A stretch of DNA of 64,000 nucleotides from Streptococcus suis (GTDB lineage Bacteria; Bacillota; Bacilli; Lactobacillales; Streptococcaceae): contig CP102145.1 in NCBI GenBank assembly GCA_024583055.1, positions 1,922,001-1,986,000 on the forward strand, written 5' to 3'. A program made the position numbers and the translations under genes. Under the pieces are notes generated by a model. That model did not search any database. It saw nothing but the letters and a program-made list of their open reading frames with translations, and was not told the origin of the DNA. Positions 45,156 through 54,390 of this stretch are shown piece after piece; the first letter of the stretch is position 1; the number at the start of each line of letters is the position of its first letter.

Positions 45156-46171
45156 TGAAGAAAGGAACGCTATTTTTTCTCATTTGGTATGCCGGGCTGA
45201 TTGTTATCGTCATCCTTGCCTCAGTCCTTCCCTTGTTGGGCTATTCCTTATTTGACATGTCCTTTTGGACGGCCAATGACCAGCTCTATGTGACCTTGAT
45301 TTCGCTCCTGGTACTCTTGACAATCTTTCTATCTATCTTGGTTCAGACGGTCAGTTTCCTATCCACGCAGACCATGAGAATGAAGATTAAGCAAATTAGC
45401 AATCACCAGCCCATTAGGGTTGATAGCGACGAGGACCAATTGCTCCTACACCTATCTGAGAAAATGCGCAGTTTGACCAGGCAGGTCCAATTGATTGACA
45501 ACCAGGACCTAGTCAAACGGGAAGCAATTGTCGAGGGGGAGCGTAAGCGAATTGCCCGTGACCTGCATGATACGGTCAGCCAGGAACTCTTTGCGACCAG
45601 CATGATTTTATCAGGTCTGGCATCAAATCTGTCCACCATACCGAAAGAAACCCTGCAAGAGCAGCTGGTCTTGGTCAAGGACATGATTGAGTCGGCCCAG
45701 CGGGATTTGCGGATTTTGCTCCTGCACTTACGACCTAGTGAGCTGGAAGGTAAGACCCTGGTTGAAGGTTTTGATGTGATTCTGCGGGAAGTCAGCGACA
45801 AGAGTAGTATCCAGGTCCACTTCCAGCATGAAGTAGAAGAATTGCCTAAGCTGATAGAAGAGCACCTCTTCCGCATTGCCCAGGAGATTATTTCCAATAC
45901 CTTGCGCCATGCCAAGGCCAAGCAACTGGATGTCTACTTGATTCAGAAGGAGACAGAATTACAGCTTAAAATGACAGATGATGGCATTGGTTTCCAGCAG
46001 GAAGATGATGGGGAGCTCAGCTATGGCCTCCAAAACATCCGCGAGCGGGTGGAAGATATGGCAGGGACTATCAAGATTCGGACGGCTCCCAACAAGGGGG
46101 TTGCCATTGATATTCGTATCCCACTACTGAAAGGAAAAGAAGATGAAGACGATTCGAGTGATGCTGGTTGA
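45152..46171 (+). CDS. liaS: Sensor histidine kinase LiaS
   Basis: A 339-residue NarL-type histidine kinase. Two transmembrane helices (~8-30, 44-70) flank a very short external loop, so it likely senses the membrane itself. The HisKA_3 box contains the phosphorylated His in RIARDLHDTVSQELFA (~135-150). The HATPase domain has TDDGIGF and YGLQNIRERV near the end. It overlaps liaR by 29 bases. Confidence 0.94.
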   Translation: MMKKGTLFFLIWYAGLIVIVILASVLPLLGYSLFDMSFWTANDQLYVTLISLLVLLTIFLSILVQTVSFLSTQTMRMKIKQISNHQPIRVDSDEDQLLLHLSEKMRSLTRQVQLIDNQDLVKREAIVEGERKRIARDLHDTVSQELFATSMILSGLASNLSTIPKETLQEQLVLVKDMIESAQRDLRILLLHLRPSELEGKTLVEGFDVILREVSDKSSIQVHFQHEVEELPKLIEEHLFRIAQEIISNTLRHAKAKQLDVYLIQKETELQLKMTDDGIGFQQEDDGELSYGLQNIRERVEDMAGTIKIRTAPNKGVAIDIRIPLLKGKEDEDDSSDAG

Positions 46172-46784
46172 TGACCACGAGATGGTCCGACTAGGATTGA
46201 AAAGTTATTTAAATTTACAGGCTGATGTGGAGGTTGTCGCAGAAGCCAGCGATGGCGAGGAAGGCTTGGCTAAGGCACTGGATTTGCGTCCAGATGTGGT
46301 TGTTATGGACCTGGTCATGCCCAAGATGACAGGGGTAGAGGCGACTCTGGCCCTCTTGAAGGAATGGTCGGATGTCAAGATTGTGATTTTGACTTCTTAT
46401 TTGGACAATGAAAAAATCTATCCAGTTCTTGAGGCTGGTGCCAAGGGCTATATGCTTAAAACCTCTAGTGCAGACGAGATTCTCTCTGCCATTCGCAAGG
46501 TGGCGCGTGGGGAATTTGCCATTGAAACAGAAGTAGAGAAGAAGGTCGAGCACCACAAGCGTTATCCAGACCTGCATGATGATTTGACCGTACGTGAACG
46601 GGAGATTTTGGCCCTGCTTGCCAAGGGCTATGATAACCAGCGTATTGCGGATGAATCCTTCATTTCCCTCAAAACGGTGAAAACCCATGTTTCCAATATT
46701 CTGTCTAAACTAGCTGTCAGCGACCGGACCCAGGCTGTCGTCTATGCCTTTCAACATGGACTGGTGGCACAGGATGAAGATTAG
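46143..46784 (+). CDS. liaR: Response regulator LiaR
   Basis: A 213-residue NarL/FixJ-family regulator. The receiver domain has DDHEMVRLG (~10-18), the phosphorylated Asp in VVVMDLVMP (~58) and Lys in KTSSAD; the LuxR-type helix-turn-helix is ~148-205 (LTVREREILALLAKGYDNQ, SLKTVKTHVSNIL). It controls envelope-stress genes, including its own operon in relatives. Confidence 0.95.
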   Translation: MKTIRVMLVDDHEMVRLGLKSYLNLQADVEVVAEASDGEEGLAKALDLRPDVVVMDLVMPKMTGVEATLALLKEWSDVKIVILTSYLDNEKIYPVLEAGAKGYMLKTSSADEILSAIRKVARGEFAIETEVEKKVEHHKRYPDLHDDLTVREREILALLAKGYDNQRIADESFISLKTVKTHVSNILSKLAVSDRTQAVVYAFQHGLVAQDED

Positions 46785-46838
46785 TGATATAATGGTAGGC
46801 GGTCATACTCAATGAAAAACAAAAGTGGGGGAGAATAG

Positions 46839-48239
46839 ATGGACGCAAAATTAAAATACAAGGCCAAGAAGATTAAGTTGGTATTTTTCGATATTGATGA
46901 TACCTTGCGCTTGGTGGAGACGGGATTTATTCCGGACACTATTCCGACGGTCTTTGCATCACTGAAAGCAAAAGGCATCTTGACAGGGATTGCCTCTGGT
47001 CGGGCCAAATATGGTGTTGTGCCAGAAATCCAGGCCTTGCAGCCGGATTACTTTGCTATGATAAACGGCTCTTATGTAGAAGATGCCAAAGGCAATGTCA
47101 TTCGTAAGGCTCCGATTGCACCGGATTTGATTGAGAAATATATTGCTTGGACCAAGCAAGTGGGGATTGACTATGGGGTTATGAGCGCCGAAAAAGCCAC
47201 TCTGTCCTTCCGTGACCAGCGGATTAGTCAGGCCATTGACCCCATTTATGATAATCTGGAGACAGACCCTGATTTTTACAAGGGCCAGGATATTTACCAA
47301 ATGTGGACCTTTGAGCAGGAAGGTCAGGAAGTGGTCTTACCGGAGGAATTGCAGAGTGACTTACGCAGTGTCCGTTGGCATGCCATTTCATCAGACATTG
47401 TCCTCAAGTCTGCCTCTAAGGCAGCAGGGGTAGCCGCAATCGTTGAAAAGCTTGGTCTCAAACCAGAAAATGTCTTGGTCTTTGGCGATGGTCTTAATGA
47501 CATCGAGCTCTTCCAATATGCTGGCATCAGTATTGCCATGGGGCATTCCCACCCAGAACTGCAAAAACATGCAGATTATATTACAAAAACAGTAGAAGAA
47601 GACGGCATTTTTGATGCTTTGGAGAAATTAGGTTTGGTAGAAAAAGAAAAATACTTCCCACAATTAGACTTGGAAAATGTAGAGGGACCAGTTGCCCGCA
47701 TCAAGACCAATCACGGTAGCATGACCATCAAGCTCTTCCCAGAAATTGCACCAAAAACAGTGGCGAACTTTGTTGCCCTGTCAAAAGATGGTTACTATGA
47801 CGGCATTATTTTCCATCGTATTATCGAGGATTTCATGATTCAAGGTGGCGACCCGACTGGTACAGGTATGGGCGGTGAGTCTATCTACGGTGAGTCCTTT
47901 GAGGATGAATTTTCTATGGAGGCCTTCAACCTGCGTGGTGCTCTTTCTATGGCCAATGCAGGTCCCAATACCAATGGCAGTCAATTTTTCATCGTGCAGA
48001 ACCAGAATTTCCCTTACAATGTCAAGGAATTGGAGCGCGGTGGCTGGCCTAAGGAAATTGCGGCTCTTTATGCTGAAAATGGTGGAACACCGCACCTGGA
48101 TCAACGCCACACGGTCTTTGGACATTTGATGGATCAAGAATCTTATAGGGTATTGGATACCATTGCGTCTGTAGAGACAGATGGTTCAGACCGTCCGCAT
48201 GAAGATGTTGTCATCGAAAGTATTGAAATCGAGGACTAA
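46839..48239 (+). CDS. Fused Cof-type HAD phosphatase / cyclophilin peptidyl-prolyl isomerase
   Basis: A 466-residue two-domain protein. Residues 1-265 are a Cof-like HAD-IIB hydrolase (catalytic Asp in FFDIDDTLR, ~15-23; [10 protein letters not shown] near 218). Residues ~285-466 are a cyclophilin ([36 protein letters not shown]). The fusion is known in streptococci, but I know of no work joining the two activities. It has no signal peptide. TATAAT at ~46787 and GGGGGAG precede it. The S1-protein gene follows by one base. Confidence 0.93.
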   Translation: MDAKLKYKAKKIKLVFFDIDDTLRLVETGFIPDTIPTVFASLKAKGILTGIASGRAKYGVVPEIQALQPDYFAMINGSYVEDAKGNVIRKAPIAPDLIEKYIAWTKQVGIDYGVMSAEKATLSFRDQRISQAIDPIYDNLETDPDFYKGQDIYQMWTFEQEGQEVVLPEELQSDLRSVRWHAISSDIVLKSASKAAGVAAIVEKLGLKPENVLVFGDGLNDIELFQYAGISIAMGHSHPELQKHADYITKTVEEDGIFDALEKLGLVEKEKYFPQLDLENVEGPVARIKTNHGSMTIKLFPEIAPKTVANFVALSKDGYYDGIIFHRIIEDFMIQGGDPTGTGMGGESIYGESFEDEFSMEAFNLRGALSMANAGPNTNGSQFFIVQNQNFPYNVKELERGGWPKEIAALYAENGGTPHLDQRHTVFGHLMDQESYRVLDTIASVETDGSDRPHEDVVIESIEIED

Positions 48240-48240
48240 G

Positions 48241-48612
48241 ATGAATATTGGTGATAAAGTCAAAGGAAAAGTGACGGGCATTCAGCCCTACGGTGCCTTT
48301 GTTGAATTAGAGAACGGTCAGATTGGGCTTATCCATATTTCTGAAATCAAGACAGGCTTTGTTGATAATATCCACCATTTTATTAAAATGGGCCAGGAAG
48401 TTCTGGTCCAAGTCGTTGACTATGATGAATATTCGCACAAGGCTAGTCTATCTATGCGGACCTTGGAAGAAGAACGCCAAAAAATCCCAAGACACCACCG
48501 CTTTACCAACGACCGCTATAAGATTGGCTTTGAGCCTCTGGCCAAGGCCCTCCCAACCTGGATTGCCGAATCCAAGGAGTATTTGAAGGAAATGAAAGAA
48601 GGAAAGGTCTAG
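48241..48612 (+). CDS. S1-domain RNA-binding protein (CvfD/YugI type)
   Basis: A 123-residue protein with a single S1 domain at residues 1-73 (GDKVKGKVTGIQPYGAFVEL, IGLIHISEI, VLVQVVDYDEYSHKASLSM) and a short C-terminal tail. In pneumococcus the homologue CvfD is a global post-transcriptional regulator. It starts one base after the HAD-cyclophilin gene with GAGGACTAAG as ribosome site, so it is co-transcribed. Confidence 0.88.
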   Translation: MNIGDKVKGKVTGIQPYGAFVELENGQIGLIHISEIKTGFVDNIHHFIKMGQEVLVQVVDYDEYSHKASLSMRTLEEERQKIPRHHRFTNDRYKIGFEPLAKALPTWIAESKEYLKEMKEGKV

Positions 48613-48637
48613 ACTAGTTGCTAGTCTAGCTTTCCAA
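48601..48637 (+). terminator. Hairpin overlapping the S1-protein stop codon
   Basis: A perfect CTAGACTAG / CTAGTCTAG hairpin around TTG (48609-48629), extendable by GGAAAG / CTTTCC. No good T-run follows directly. Confidence 0.55.
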
Positions 48638-48641
48638 TAGT

Positions 48642-48655
48642 AAAAAGAGCTTGGA
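48642..48655 (+). terminator. Left arm of a terminator split by the IS3 element
   Basis: AAAAAGAGCTTGGA (48642-48655) is complementary, with one G-U, to TCCAGGCTCTTTT at 50091-50103, 1.4 kb away beyond the IS. Together they formed a terminator hairpin before the insertion. Confidence 0.65.
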
Positions 48656-48711
48656 AATGAACTGCACCCCAAAAGTTAGACACAAAATCTAACGATTGGG
48701 GTGTTTTTCTT

Positions 48712-49248
48712 ATGAAATTAAGTTATGAAGATAAACTAGAAATATATGAGCTGAGAAAGAGTGGCGTGTCGTGGGTCAACCTTAGCCAGATATACAAGGT
48801 CACTATTGCCAATCTCACCTACATGATAAAACTCATGGATCGATATGGCGTGGAAAGCGTTGAAAAAGGTAAAAATAGGTATTATTCACCTGAATTAAAG
48901 CAAGAAATAATGGATAAGGTCTTGATTCATGGGTGTTCTCAACTCTCAGTTTCCCTTGATTATGCCTTGCCAAATCGAGGAATGCTTCCCAATTGGATAG
49001 CACAATACAAGAAAAACGGGTATACTATTCTTGAAAAACCAAGAGGGAGACCGAGCAAGATGGGACGTAAACGCAAGAAAACCTGGGAAGAGATGACGGA
49101 ATTAGAGCGCCTTCAAGAGGAAAATGAACGTCTTCGAACTGAGGTGGCCTTCCTAAAAAAGTTGAGAGAACTTCGCTTGAGGGACGAAACACTAGTGCGC
49201 GAACAGCAGAAACAATTAGAGATATGGTCCAAGGAGGATTCCGACTAG
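48712..49248 (+). CDS. IS3-family OrfA (helix-turn-helix)
   Basis: A 178-residue DNA-binding part of the transposase. Two helix-turn-helix segments (~1-50 and ~60-110) and a leucine-zipper region ([21 protein letters not shown], at ~130-150) are seen. Intact. A -1 frameshift within the zipper would fuse it to OrfB. The start is preceded by a left-end hairpin (TTAGA...TCTAA) that could limit read-in translation. Confidence 0.9.
   Translation: MKLSYEDKLEIYELRKSGVSWVNLSQIYKVTIANLTYMIKLMDRYGVESVEKGKNRYYSPELKQEIMDKVLIHGCSQLSVSLDYALPNRGMLPNWIAQYKKNGYTILEKPRGRPSKMGRKRKKTWEEMTELERLQEENERLRTEVAFLKKLRELRLRDETLVREQQKQLEIWSKEDSD
49155..49161 (+). promoter_or_regulatory. Programmed -1 frameshift site in IS3 orfA
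   Basis: A-AAA-AAG is in the correct phase of orfA (codons AAA at 49156 and AAG at 49159). The -1 frame is open from here into orfB without a stop, so slippage gives the OrfAB transposase. Confidence 0.8.
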
Positions 49249-50057
49249 ACCTCCTACTTGCGACAGCTAAAATGCCTCGCTCAACTTATTATTATCAAGT
49301 CAAGCAACTGGATAAACCCGACAAGAACAAAGCCATTAAGGCTGAAATTCAAGCCATTTATGATGACCATAAAGGTAATTACGGCTATCGTCGGATTTAT
49401 TTAGAACTCAGAAATCGAGGTTTCTTCATCAACCACAAAAAGGTGCAGCGCTTGATGACAGTAATGGGCTTAGCGGCTCGTATTCGTCGTAAGCGCAAGT
49501 ATGCTTCTTACAAAGGTGAGGTGGGTAAGAAGGCTGATAATCTGATTAAACGTCAGTTTGAGGGATCTAAGCCTTATGAAAAATGTTATACCGATGTGAC
49601 GGAGTTTGCTTTGCCTGAAGGGAAACTCTACTTATCGCCTGTTCTTGACGGCTATAATAGTGAGATTATTGCTTTTACCCTGTCTCGGTCACCTGACTTG
49701 AAACAGGTTCAAACCATGCTTGCGAAGGCTTTTCCAGCAGATTTATACAGTGGGACTATTCTCCACAGCGATCAAGGTTGGCAATACCAGCACCAGTCTT
49801 ACCATTACTTTTTGGAAACAAAAGGCATTCGACCATCCATGTCCCGCAAAGGGAATAGCCCAGATAATGGGATGATGGAGTCTTTCTTTGGCGTCTTGAA
49901 AACAGAAATGTTTTACGGATTTGAAAAGAGTTTCAAGTCTCTGGATCAACTGGAGAAAGTTATCACTGATTATATTTTTTACTATAACAACAAACGAATC
50001 AAAGCAAAATTAAAAGGACTTAGTCCTGTCCAATACAGAACTAAATCCTTTCAATAA
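49224..50057 (+). CDS. IS3-family OrfB (rve integrase, DDE)
   Basis: A 277-residue catalytic part with an HTH_21 segment (~25-80) and the integrase core: [20 protein letters not shown] (first Asp), [11 protein letters not shown] (second Asp) and [18 protein letters not shown] (Glu). Intact and complete to [20 protein letters not shown]. It overlaps orfA by 25 bases and is probably made mainly as a frameshift fusion. Confidence 0.93.
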   Translation: MVQGGFRLDLLLATAKMPRSTYYYQVKQLDKPDKNKAIKAEIQAIYDDHKGNYGYRRIYLELRNRGFFINHKKVQRLMTVMGLAARIRRKRKYASYKGEVGKKADNLIKRQFEGSKPYEKCYTDVTEFALPEGKLYLSPVLDGYNSEIIAFTLSRSPDLKQVQTMLAKAFPADLYSGTILHSDQGWQYQHQSYHYFLETKGIRPSMSRKGNSPDNGMMESFFGVLKTEMFYGFEKSFKSLDQLEKVITDYIFYYNNKRIKAKLKGLSPVQYRTKSFQ

Positions 50058-50090
50058 TTATTTGTCCAATTTTTTGGGGTCAGTACAAAA

Positions 50091-50103
50091 TCCAGGCTCT
50101 TTT
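50091..50103 (+). terminator. Right arm of the split terminator
   Basis: TCCAGGCTCTTTT, partner of 48642-48655. With the IS in the loop, the hairpin can hardly form. Confidence 0.65.
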
Positions 50104-50109
50104 GGTATA

Positions 50110-51036
50110 TTAGTTTTCAAACTCATAGAGGGTAGTTGACAGATAGCGTTCACCGTTGTCAGCCAGGATAGCCAAGACTTTTTTGCCAGCTCCTAGTTCC
50201 TTAGCGACTTCAATCGCAGCATGAATAGCAGCGCCAGAAGAAATACCGACCAGGAAACCTTCCTGTCCACCGATAGCGCGGCCGGTTGTCAGAGCATCAT
50301 CTGATTTGACGCGGACAATGCTATCGTAGGCAGCGGTATCCAGGGTGTCTGGGATGAAGCCAGCTGAAATTCCTTGAATCTTGTGCGGACCAGGTGCTTC
50401 ACCAGAGAGGACGGCAGACTCATCTGCTTCCACAGCGTAAATTTTTACATCGGGATTGGCTGCCTTAAGGACATGAGAGACACCGCTGACGGTACCACCA
50501 GTACCCACGCCTGACACAAATGCATCCAGACCAGTTGGGCCAAAGTCCTCCAAAATTTCTTGTCCTGTTGTATCTTCATGAACTTTTGGATTGGACGGGT
50601 TGGCAAATTGGAAAGGTACCCAGCCATTTTGTGCTTCAGCGATTTCATTGGCCTTGGCAATGGCACCCTTCATCCCCTCGCTACCTGGTGTGAGAACTAG
50701 CTCAGCTCCGTAGGCTTGGATAATTTTACGACGCTCAATGCTCATGGTTTCAGGCATGACGATGATGACCTTGTAACCTTTTGCAGCTCCAACCCAAGCC
50801 AAACCGATACCAGTATTTCCGCTAGTAGGCTCAACGATCGTATCACCAGGCTTGATAGTGCCGGCCTTTTCAGCATCTTCAATCATTGCCAGAGCAATGC
50901 GGTCTTTGACAGAAGAACCAGGGTTGAAGGCCTCCAGTTTGACATAGACATCCGCAGCACCTTCAGGGACAATGTTATTGAGTTTGATAATCGGTGTTTT
51001 TCCGACAAGTTCTGTAATCGATTGATAAATAGCCAT
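50110..51036 (-). CDS. cysK: Cysteine synthase (O-acetylserine sulfhydrylase)
   Basis: A 308-residue PLP enzyme that makes cysteine from O-acetylserine and sulfide. The PLP lysine is in [12 protein letters not shown] (~37-48), the substrate loop [12 protein letters not shown] at ~68-79, and VGTGGTVSG (~175) holds the phosphate. The ATG at 51036 follows GGAGG; the longer in-frame start upstream overlaps that site. Its terminator on the IS side was altered by the IS3 insertion. Confidence 0.96.
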   Translation of the reverse strand: MAIYQSITELVGKTPIIKLNNIVPEGAADVYVKLEAFNPGSSVKDRIALAMIEDAEKAGTIKPGDTIVEPTSGNTGIGLAWVGAAKGYKVIIVMPETMSIERRKIIQAYGAELVLTPGSEGMKGAIAKANEIAEAQNGWVPFQFANPSNPKVHEDTTGQEILEDFGPTGLDAFVSGVGTGGTVSGVSHVLKAANPDVKIYAVEADESAVLSGEAPGPHKIQGISAGFIPDTLDTAAYDSIVRVKSDDALTTGRAIGGQEGFLVGISSGAAIHAAIEVAKELGAGKKVLAILADNGERYLSTTLYEFEN

Positions 51037-51098
51037 TGCTAATACCTCCAAATATAGTTACTTCTAGTATATATCAAGTCCCAGCCAATGTATAATAT

Positions 51099-51130
51099 AA
51101 AAAAACTATCGTCATGATAGCTTTTTTTAA
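51099..51130. terminator. Terminator between yigZ and cysK
   Basis: AAAAAACTATC pairs with GATAGCTTTTTT around GTCAT (51100-51128). On the minus strand it ends yigZ. Confidence 0.8.
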
Positions 51131-51759
51131 TGAACAGGAACTTCGACAATTCTTGGCTCAGTCTCTTGGCTTGTGACCTTGCCATGGTAAAATTCGGTCA
51201 GACTGGTCAGAGTCGGCGCAACCAGTTCCTTGTCAACATAGATCATGGTTTGAACTTCCGTTGTAAATTGGGTATCGTGTTCTTCCAGTCCCAACTCAGC
51301 CCGCCAGTTGGCAAATTCCTGGTACTGGGCATAGGAAAGGGTGATAGAAATGCCTTTTTGCTCCTTGACTTCGACAATGCCGATTTCCTTGACAGCCTTG
51401 GACACGGCCCCAGCATAAGCCCGAATCAGCCCACCGGCACCCAATTTGATACCTCCAAAATAGCGGGTCACAACCGCTGCGACATTGGTCAGTTCATGAT
51501 TTTCCAGCACTGTCAGCATGGGAACACCCGCTGTACCAGAAGGCTCGCCGTCGTCCGATGATCGCTTGATTTCCATATTTTCGCCAAGGATAAAGGCAGA
51601 GCAGTTATGGTTGGCCTTGTAGTGCTCTTTCTTAATACCGTTGATAAATTCCCTGGCCTCTTCCTCGGTTGTCACCCGTTTCATAAAGCAAATAAAGCGG
51701 GATTTCTTAATCTCTTCTTCGACAATACCGTCTTCTTTAATGGTCTTAAATTCTTTCAT
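51127..51759 (-). CDS. YigZ/IMPACT-family protein
   Basis: A 210-residue protein with the UPF0029/IMPACT N-terminal domain (SRFICFMKRVTTEEEAREFI, SDDGEPSGTAGVPML, VVTRYFGGIKLGAGGLIRAY) and a C-terminal ferredoxin-like DUF1949 domain (~140-205). The family may bind nucleic acid or the translation machinery; its bacterial function is unclear. It is divergent from comFA, as is usual in streptococci. Confidence 0.9.
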   Translation of the reverse strand: MKEFKTIKEDGIVEEEIKKSRFICFMKRVTTEEEAREFINGIKKEHYKANHNCSAFILGENMEIKRSSDDGEPSGTAGVPMLTVLENHELTNVAAVVTRYFGGIKLGAGGLIRAYAGAVSKAVKEIGIVEVKEQKGISITLSYAQYQEFANWRAELGLEEHDTQFTTEVQTMIYVDKELVAPTLTSLTEFYHGKVTSQETEPRIVEVPVH

Positions 51760-51799
51760 ACCAAAATTATACACGTTTTTCCAAAAACTGACAAAAATT

Positions 51800-51807
51800 T
51801 CCGAATA
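51800..51807 (+). promoter_or_regulatory. Putative competence (SigX) cin-box of comFA
   Basis: TCCGAATA differs at one base from the streptococcal cin-box TACGAATA recognised by SigX/ComX. It lies only 8 bases before the comFA ATG (51816), so transcription would start next to the start codon. Confidence 0.5.
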
Positions 51808-51815
51808 AATAAGTG

Positions 51816-53108
51816 ATGAAAGAATTAGAAAATTATTATGGACGACTGTTTACCAAGTATCAATTGACAGCTGAAGAGCGCCAAGCAGCTCAGACCTTAC
51901 CTAGCATGACAGAGGGGGGCGCTTGTTTTCGTTGTTCGACTGCATTTTCGGACCGCCATCGTTTACCAAACGGGGCCTACTATTGCCGAGAATGTATCCT
52001 GCTAGGCAGGGTGCGGTCAGATGAGGAACTCTATTATTTTCCCCAGCAGGATTTCCCAGAAAATGCCTGTCTCAAGTGGTCTGGTCAGCTGACTGATTGG
52101 CAGCAGAAGATTTCAAACGGGCTCTGTGCCAATATTGAAAAAAGGCGGCCGACCTTGGTTCATGCCGTGACGGGGGCTGGAAAGACGGAGATGATTTACC
52201 ATGCAGTAGCGCAAGTCATTGACCAGGGCGGAGCAGTTTGTCTGGCCAGTCCCAGAATTGATGTCTGTATCGAGCTTTATAAGCGGCTGCAACAAGATTT
52301 CGCTGTTCCCATCAGTCTCCTTCATGGTCAGTCGGATCCTTATTTTCGGACGCCGCTTGTGGTCGCTACCACCCACCAGTTGCTCAAGTTCTACCAGGCC
52401 TTTGATTTGGTCTTAATCGATGAGGTGGATGCCTTTCCCTATGCGGACAATCCCATGCTCTACCGGGCAGTAGACAATGCCGTCAAAGCAGACGGGCTCC
52501 AGGTTTTCCTGACAGCGACCTCGACGGATGAGCTGGATAGGAAGGTAAAATCCGGCCAATTAGAACGGCTCAGTTTGCCCAGACGCTTTCACGGCAATCC
52601 CTTGATTGTGCCAGAAAAGGTCTGGTTCAGCCAATTTGACCAGAGCCTGAAAAAGGACAAGCTGGTTGTCAAGCTCAAGAAAGCTATCAGAAACCAGCGA
52701 AAAACAAGTTTTCCCTTGCTGATTTTTCTGCCAGAAATTTCCAAAGGCCAGGAATTTGTAGCGATTTTGGAGCGAGAATTTCCTGATGAGAAAATCGGTT
52801 TTGTTTCTAGTCAGACGGAAAATCGACTGGAGATTGTTCAAGGTTTTCGCGACCGCACCATTACCATCCTGGTTTCAACAACGATTCTGGAGCGAGGTGT
52901 GACCTTTCCCATGGTTGATGTCATGGTAGTCCAGGCCAACCACTATCTCTATACGTCGTCCAGTTTGGTGCAGATTGGAGGTCGAGTCGGACGGTCCATG
53001 GATCGTCCCACAGGCTTGCTCCTCTTTTTTCATGAGGGTTCGACCCGTGCCATTGAAAAAGCAATCGCTGAAATCAAATTTATGAATAAGGAGGCCGGCT
53101 ATGTCTAA
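51816..53108 (+). CDS. comFA: Competence DNA-uptake ATPase ComFA
   Basis: A 430-residue DEAD-box-like ATPase that drives transformation DNA across the membrane. Four zinc-ligand cysteines (CFRCSTAF, YYCREC; ~24-60), Walker A AVTGAGKTEM (~118), DEVD box (LIDEVDAFP, ~197) and the C-terminal helicase motif IGGRVGRSMDRP. Start ATG at 51816 (GTG 51813 in frame); the Shine-Dalgarno is weak. It overlaps comFC by 8 bases. Confidence 0.95.
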   Translation: MKELENYYGRLFTKYQLTAEERQAAQTLPSMTEGGACFRCSTAFSDRHRLPNGAYYCRECILLGRVRSDEELYYFPQQDFPENACLKWSGQLTDWQQKISNGLCANIEKRRPTLVHAVTGAGKTEMIYHAVAQVIDQGGAVCLASPRIDVCIELYKRLQQDFAVPISLLHGQSDPYFRTPLVVATTHQLLKFYQAFDLVLIDEVDAFPYADNPMLYRAVDNAVKADGLQVFLTATSTDELDRKVKSGQLERLSLPRRFHGNPLIVPEKVWFSQFDQSLKKDKLVVKLKKAIRNQRKTSFPLLIFLPEISKGQEFVAILEREFPDEKIGFVSSQTENRLEIVQGFRDRTITILVSTTILERGVTFPMVDVMVVQANHYLYTSSSLVQIGGRVGRSMDRPTGLLLFFHEGSTRAIEKAIAEIKFMNKEAGYV

Positions 53109-53766
53109 CTGCCTACTCTGTGCGGAAAGCCTGCGAACCCGCACCACATTTAGCTCTATCCTCTTTTTCCAGCAGGAGAAGCTAGGGATTTGTTCCAGCT
53201 GTCAGGCTTCTTTTAAGGAAATAGCAGAGCTCCACTGTCCGTCGTGTTATAAGTCAGGAACTTCCGATATCTGCAGTGATTGTCGGCACTGGCAGGCCAG
53301 GGGCAAACACATTGACCACAGGGCCATTTTCCAATACAATCCAGCCATGGCAGATTATTTCAGCAAGTACAAGTTTCAAGGGGACTATCTGCTCAGACAG
53401 ATCTTTTCCCAGCAAATCAAGGCAGCCCTGTCAGCTTATTCGGACTATACCTTGGTTCCCATTCCCCTTAGTCCAGAGAGGTTGGAGGAGCGAGGCTTCA
53501 ATCAGGTGACGGGGCTACTTGATGCGGCTGGTCTTCCATATAAAGAGCTCTTAGGCAAAATTGATAGCCGGAAACAGTCTTCAAAAAGTCGGGAGGAGCG
53601 TCTTGATGCGGAACAGGTCTTTTATTTGTTGGAGGAAGATGAGCTTCCAGAAAAAATAATTTTAGTTGACGATATTTACACAACAGGTGCCACAATCCAG
53701 CTTGCCGTGGGACTTTTCATGAAAACTGGTCAGAAAGAAATCAAAACATTTTCACTTTCACGTTGA
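53101..53766 (+). CDS. comFC: Competence protein ComFC (phosphoribosyltransferase-like)
   Basis: A 221-residue protein with an N-terminal zinc finger (CLLCAES, CSSCQASF, CPSCYKSG, CSDC) and a type I phosphoribosyltransferase fold with the PRPP motif IILVDDIYTTGATIQ (~183-197). It works with ComFA in DNA uptake. Complete, hence no sign of lost competence. Confidence 0.93.
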   Translation: MSNCLLCAESLRTRTTFSSILFFQQEKLGICSSCQASFKEIAELHCPSCYKSGTSDICSDCRHWQARGKHIDHRAIFQYNPAMADYFSKYKFQGDYLLRQIFSQQIKAALSAYSDYTLVPIPLSPERLEERGFNQVTGLLDAAGLPYKELLGKIDSRKQSSKSREERLDAEQVFYLLEEDELPEKIILVDDIYTTGATIQLAVGLFMKTGQKEIKTFSLSR

Positions 53767-53774
53767 GAAAACGG

Positions 53775-53802
53775 TTGCAATATTTTATAAATGTGTTATA
53801 AT
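53775..53802 (+). promoter_or_regulatory. hpf promoter
   Basis: Extended -10 TG-T-TATAAT (53797-53802) and -35 TTGCAA (53775-53780), 16 bp apart. Confidence 0.75.
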
Positions 53803-53842
53803 GATAGTGAAGAAAGGCGAAAGCCAAGAAAGAGGTACTAAT

Positions 53843-54385
53843 ATGATTAAATTCAGTATTCGTGGAGAAAACCTTGAAGTTACAGATGCACTCCGTGCCT
53901 ATGTAGAAGAGAAAGTTGCTAAGATTGAGAAGTACTTTAGTGCAGACCAAGAGTTGAATGCCAAAGTAAACTTGAAGGTTTACCGTGACAAGCGTGCTAA
54001 GGTTGAAGTGACCATCCCTGTTGGTGGTGTAACCCTGCGTGCAGAAGACATTTCACAAGAAATGTATGGCTCAATCGACCTTGTCGTAGACAAGATTGAA
54101 CGTCAAATCCGTCGTAATAAGACAAAAATCGAGCGCAAACACCGTCAAAAAGTGGCTACTGGTCAAGTCTTTACAGACGAGTTGGTAGAGCAAGCTGAAG
54201 AAGAAGTAAAAGTAGTTCGTACTAAGCAGGTAGACTTGAAACCAATGGATATGGAAGAGGCGGTTCTTCAATTGGAATTGCTTGGACATGACTTCTTTAT
54301 CTACACAGATGCCAATGATGGTACTACCAATGTCCTTTACAAACGTGAAGATGGCGATTTGGGACTCTTGGAAGTGCGTCAGTAA
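53843..54385 (+). CDS. hpf: Long-form ribosome hibernation promoting factor
   Basis: A 180-residue long HPF (also annotated RaiA/YfiA). The N-terminal S30AE domain (~1-100: MIKFSIRGENLEVTDALRAY) sits in the decoding centre and the C-terminal domain (~125-180: MDMEEAVLQLELLGHDFFIY) dimerises 70S ribosomes into 100S. The ATG at 53843 follows AAAGAGGTAC. It is downstream of comFC, as in other streptococci. Confidence 0.95.
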   Translation: MIKFSIRGENLEVTDALRAYVEEKVAKIEKYFSADQELNAKVNLKVYRDKRAKVEVTIPVGGVTLRAEDISQEMYGSIDLVVDKIERQIRRNKTKIERKHRQKVATGQVFTDELVEQAEEEVKVVRTKQVDLKPMDMEEAVLQLELLGHDFFIYTDANDGTTNVLYKREDGDLGLLEVRQ

Positions 54386-54390
54386 TTCTC

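Larger units (their letters stand above)
48663..50082 (+). mobile_element. IS3-family (IS150-group) insertion sequence
   Basis: About 1,420 bp. The ends are imperfect inverted repeats: TGCACCCCAAAAGTTAGACA on the left and, reading inward from 50082, TGACCCCAAAAAATTGGACA on the right. It carries overlapping orfA and orfB with a slippery heptamer. No clear target duplication can be seen (AAC on the left, GTA on the right), so exact ends are uncertain by a few bases. Confidence 0.9.

Noticed and set aside
48660..50086. A 3-bp target-site duplication for the IS3 element.
   Set aside because: Flanks read AAC and GTA with the most likely ends; shifting the ends by a few bases does not give a convincing duplication.
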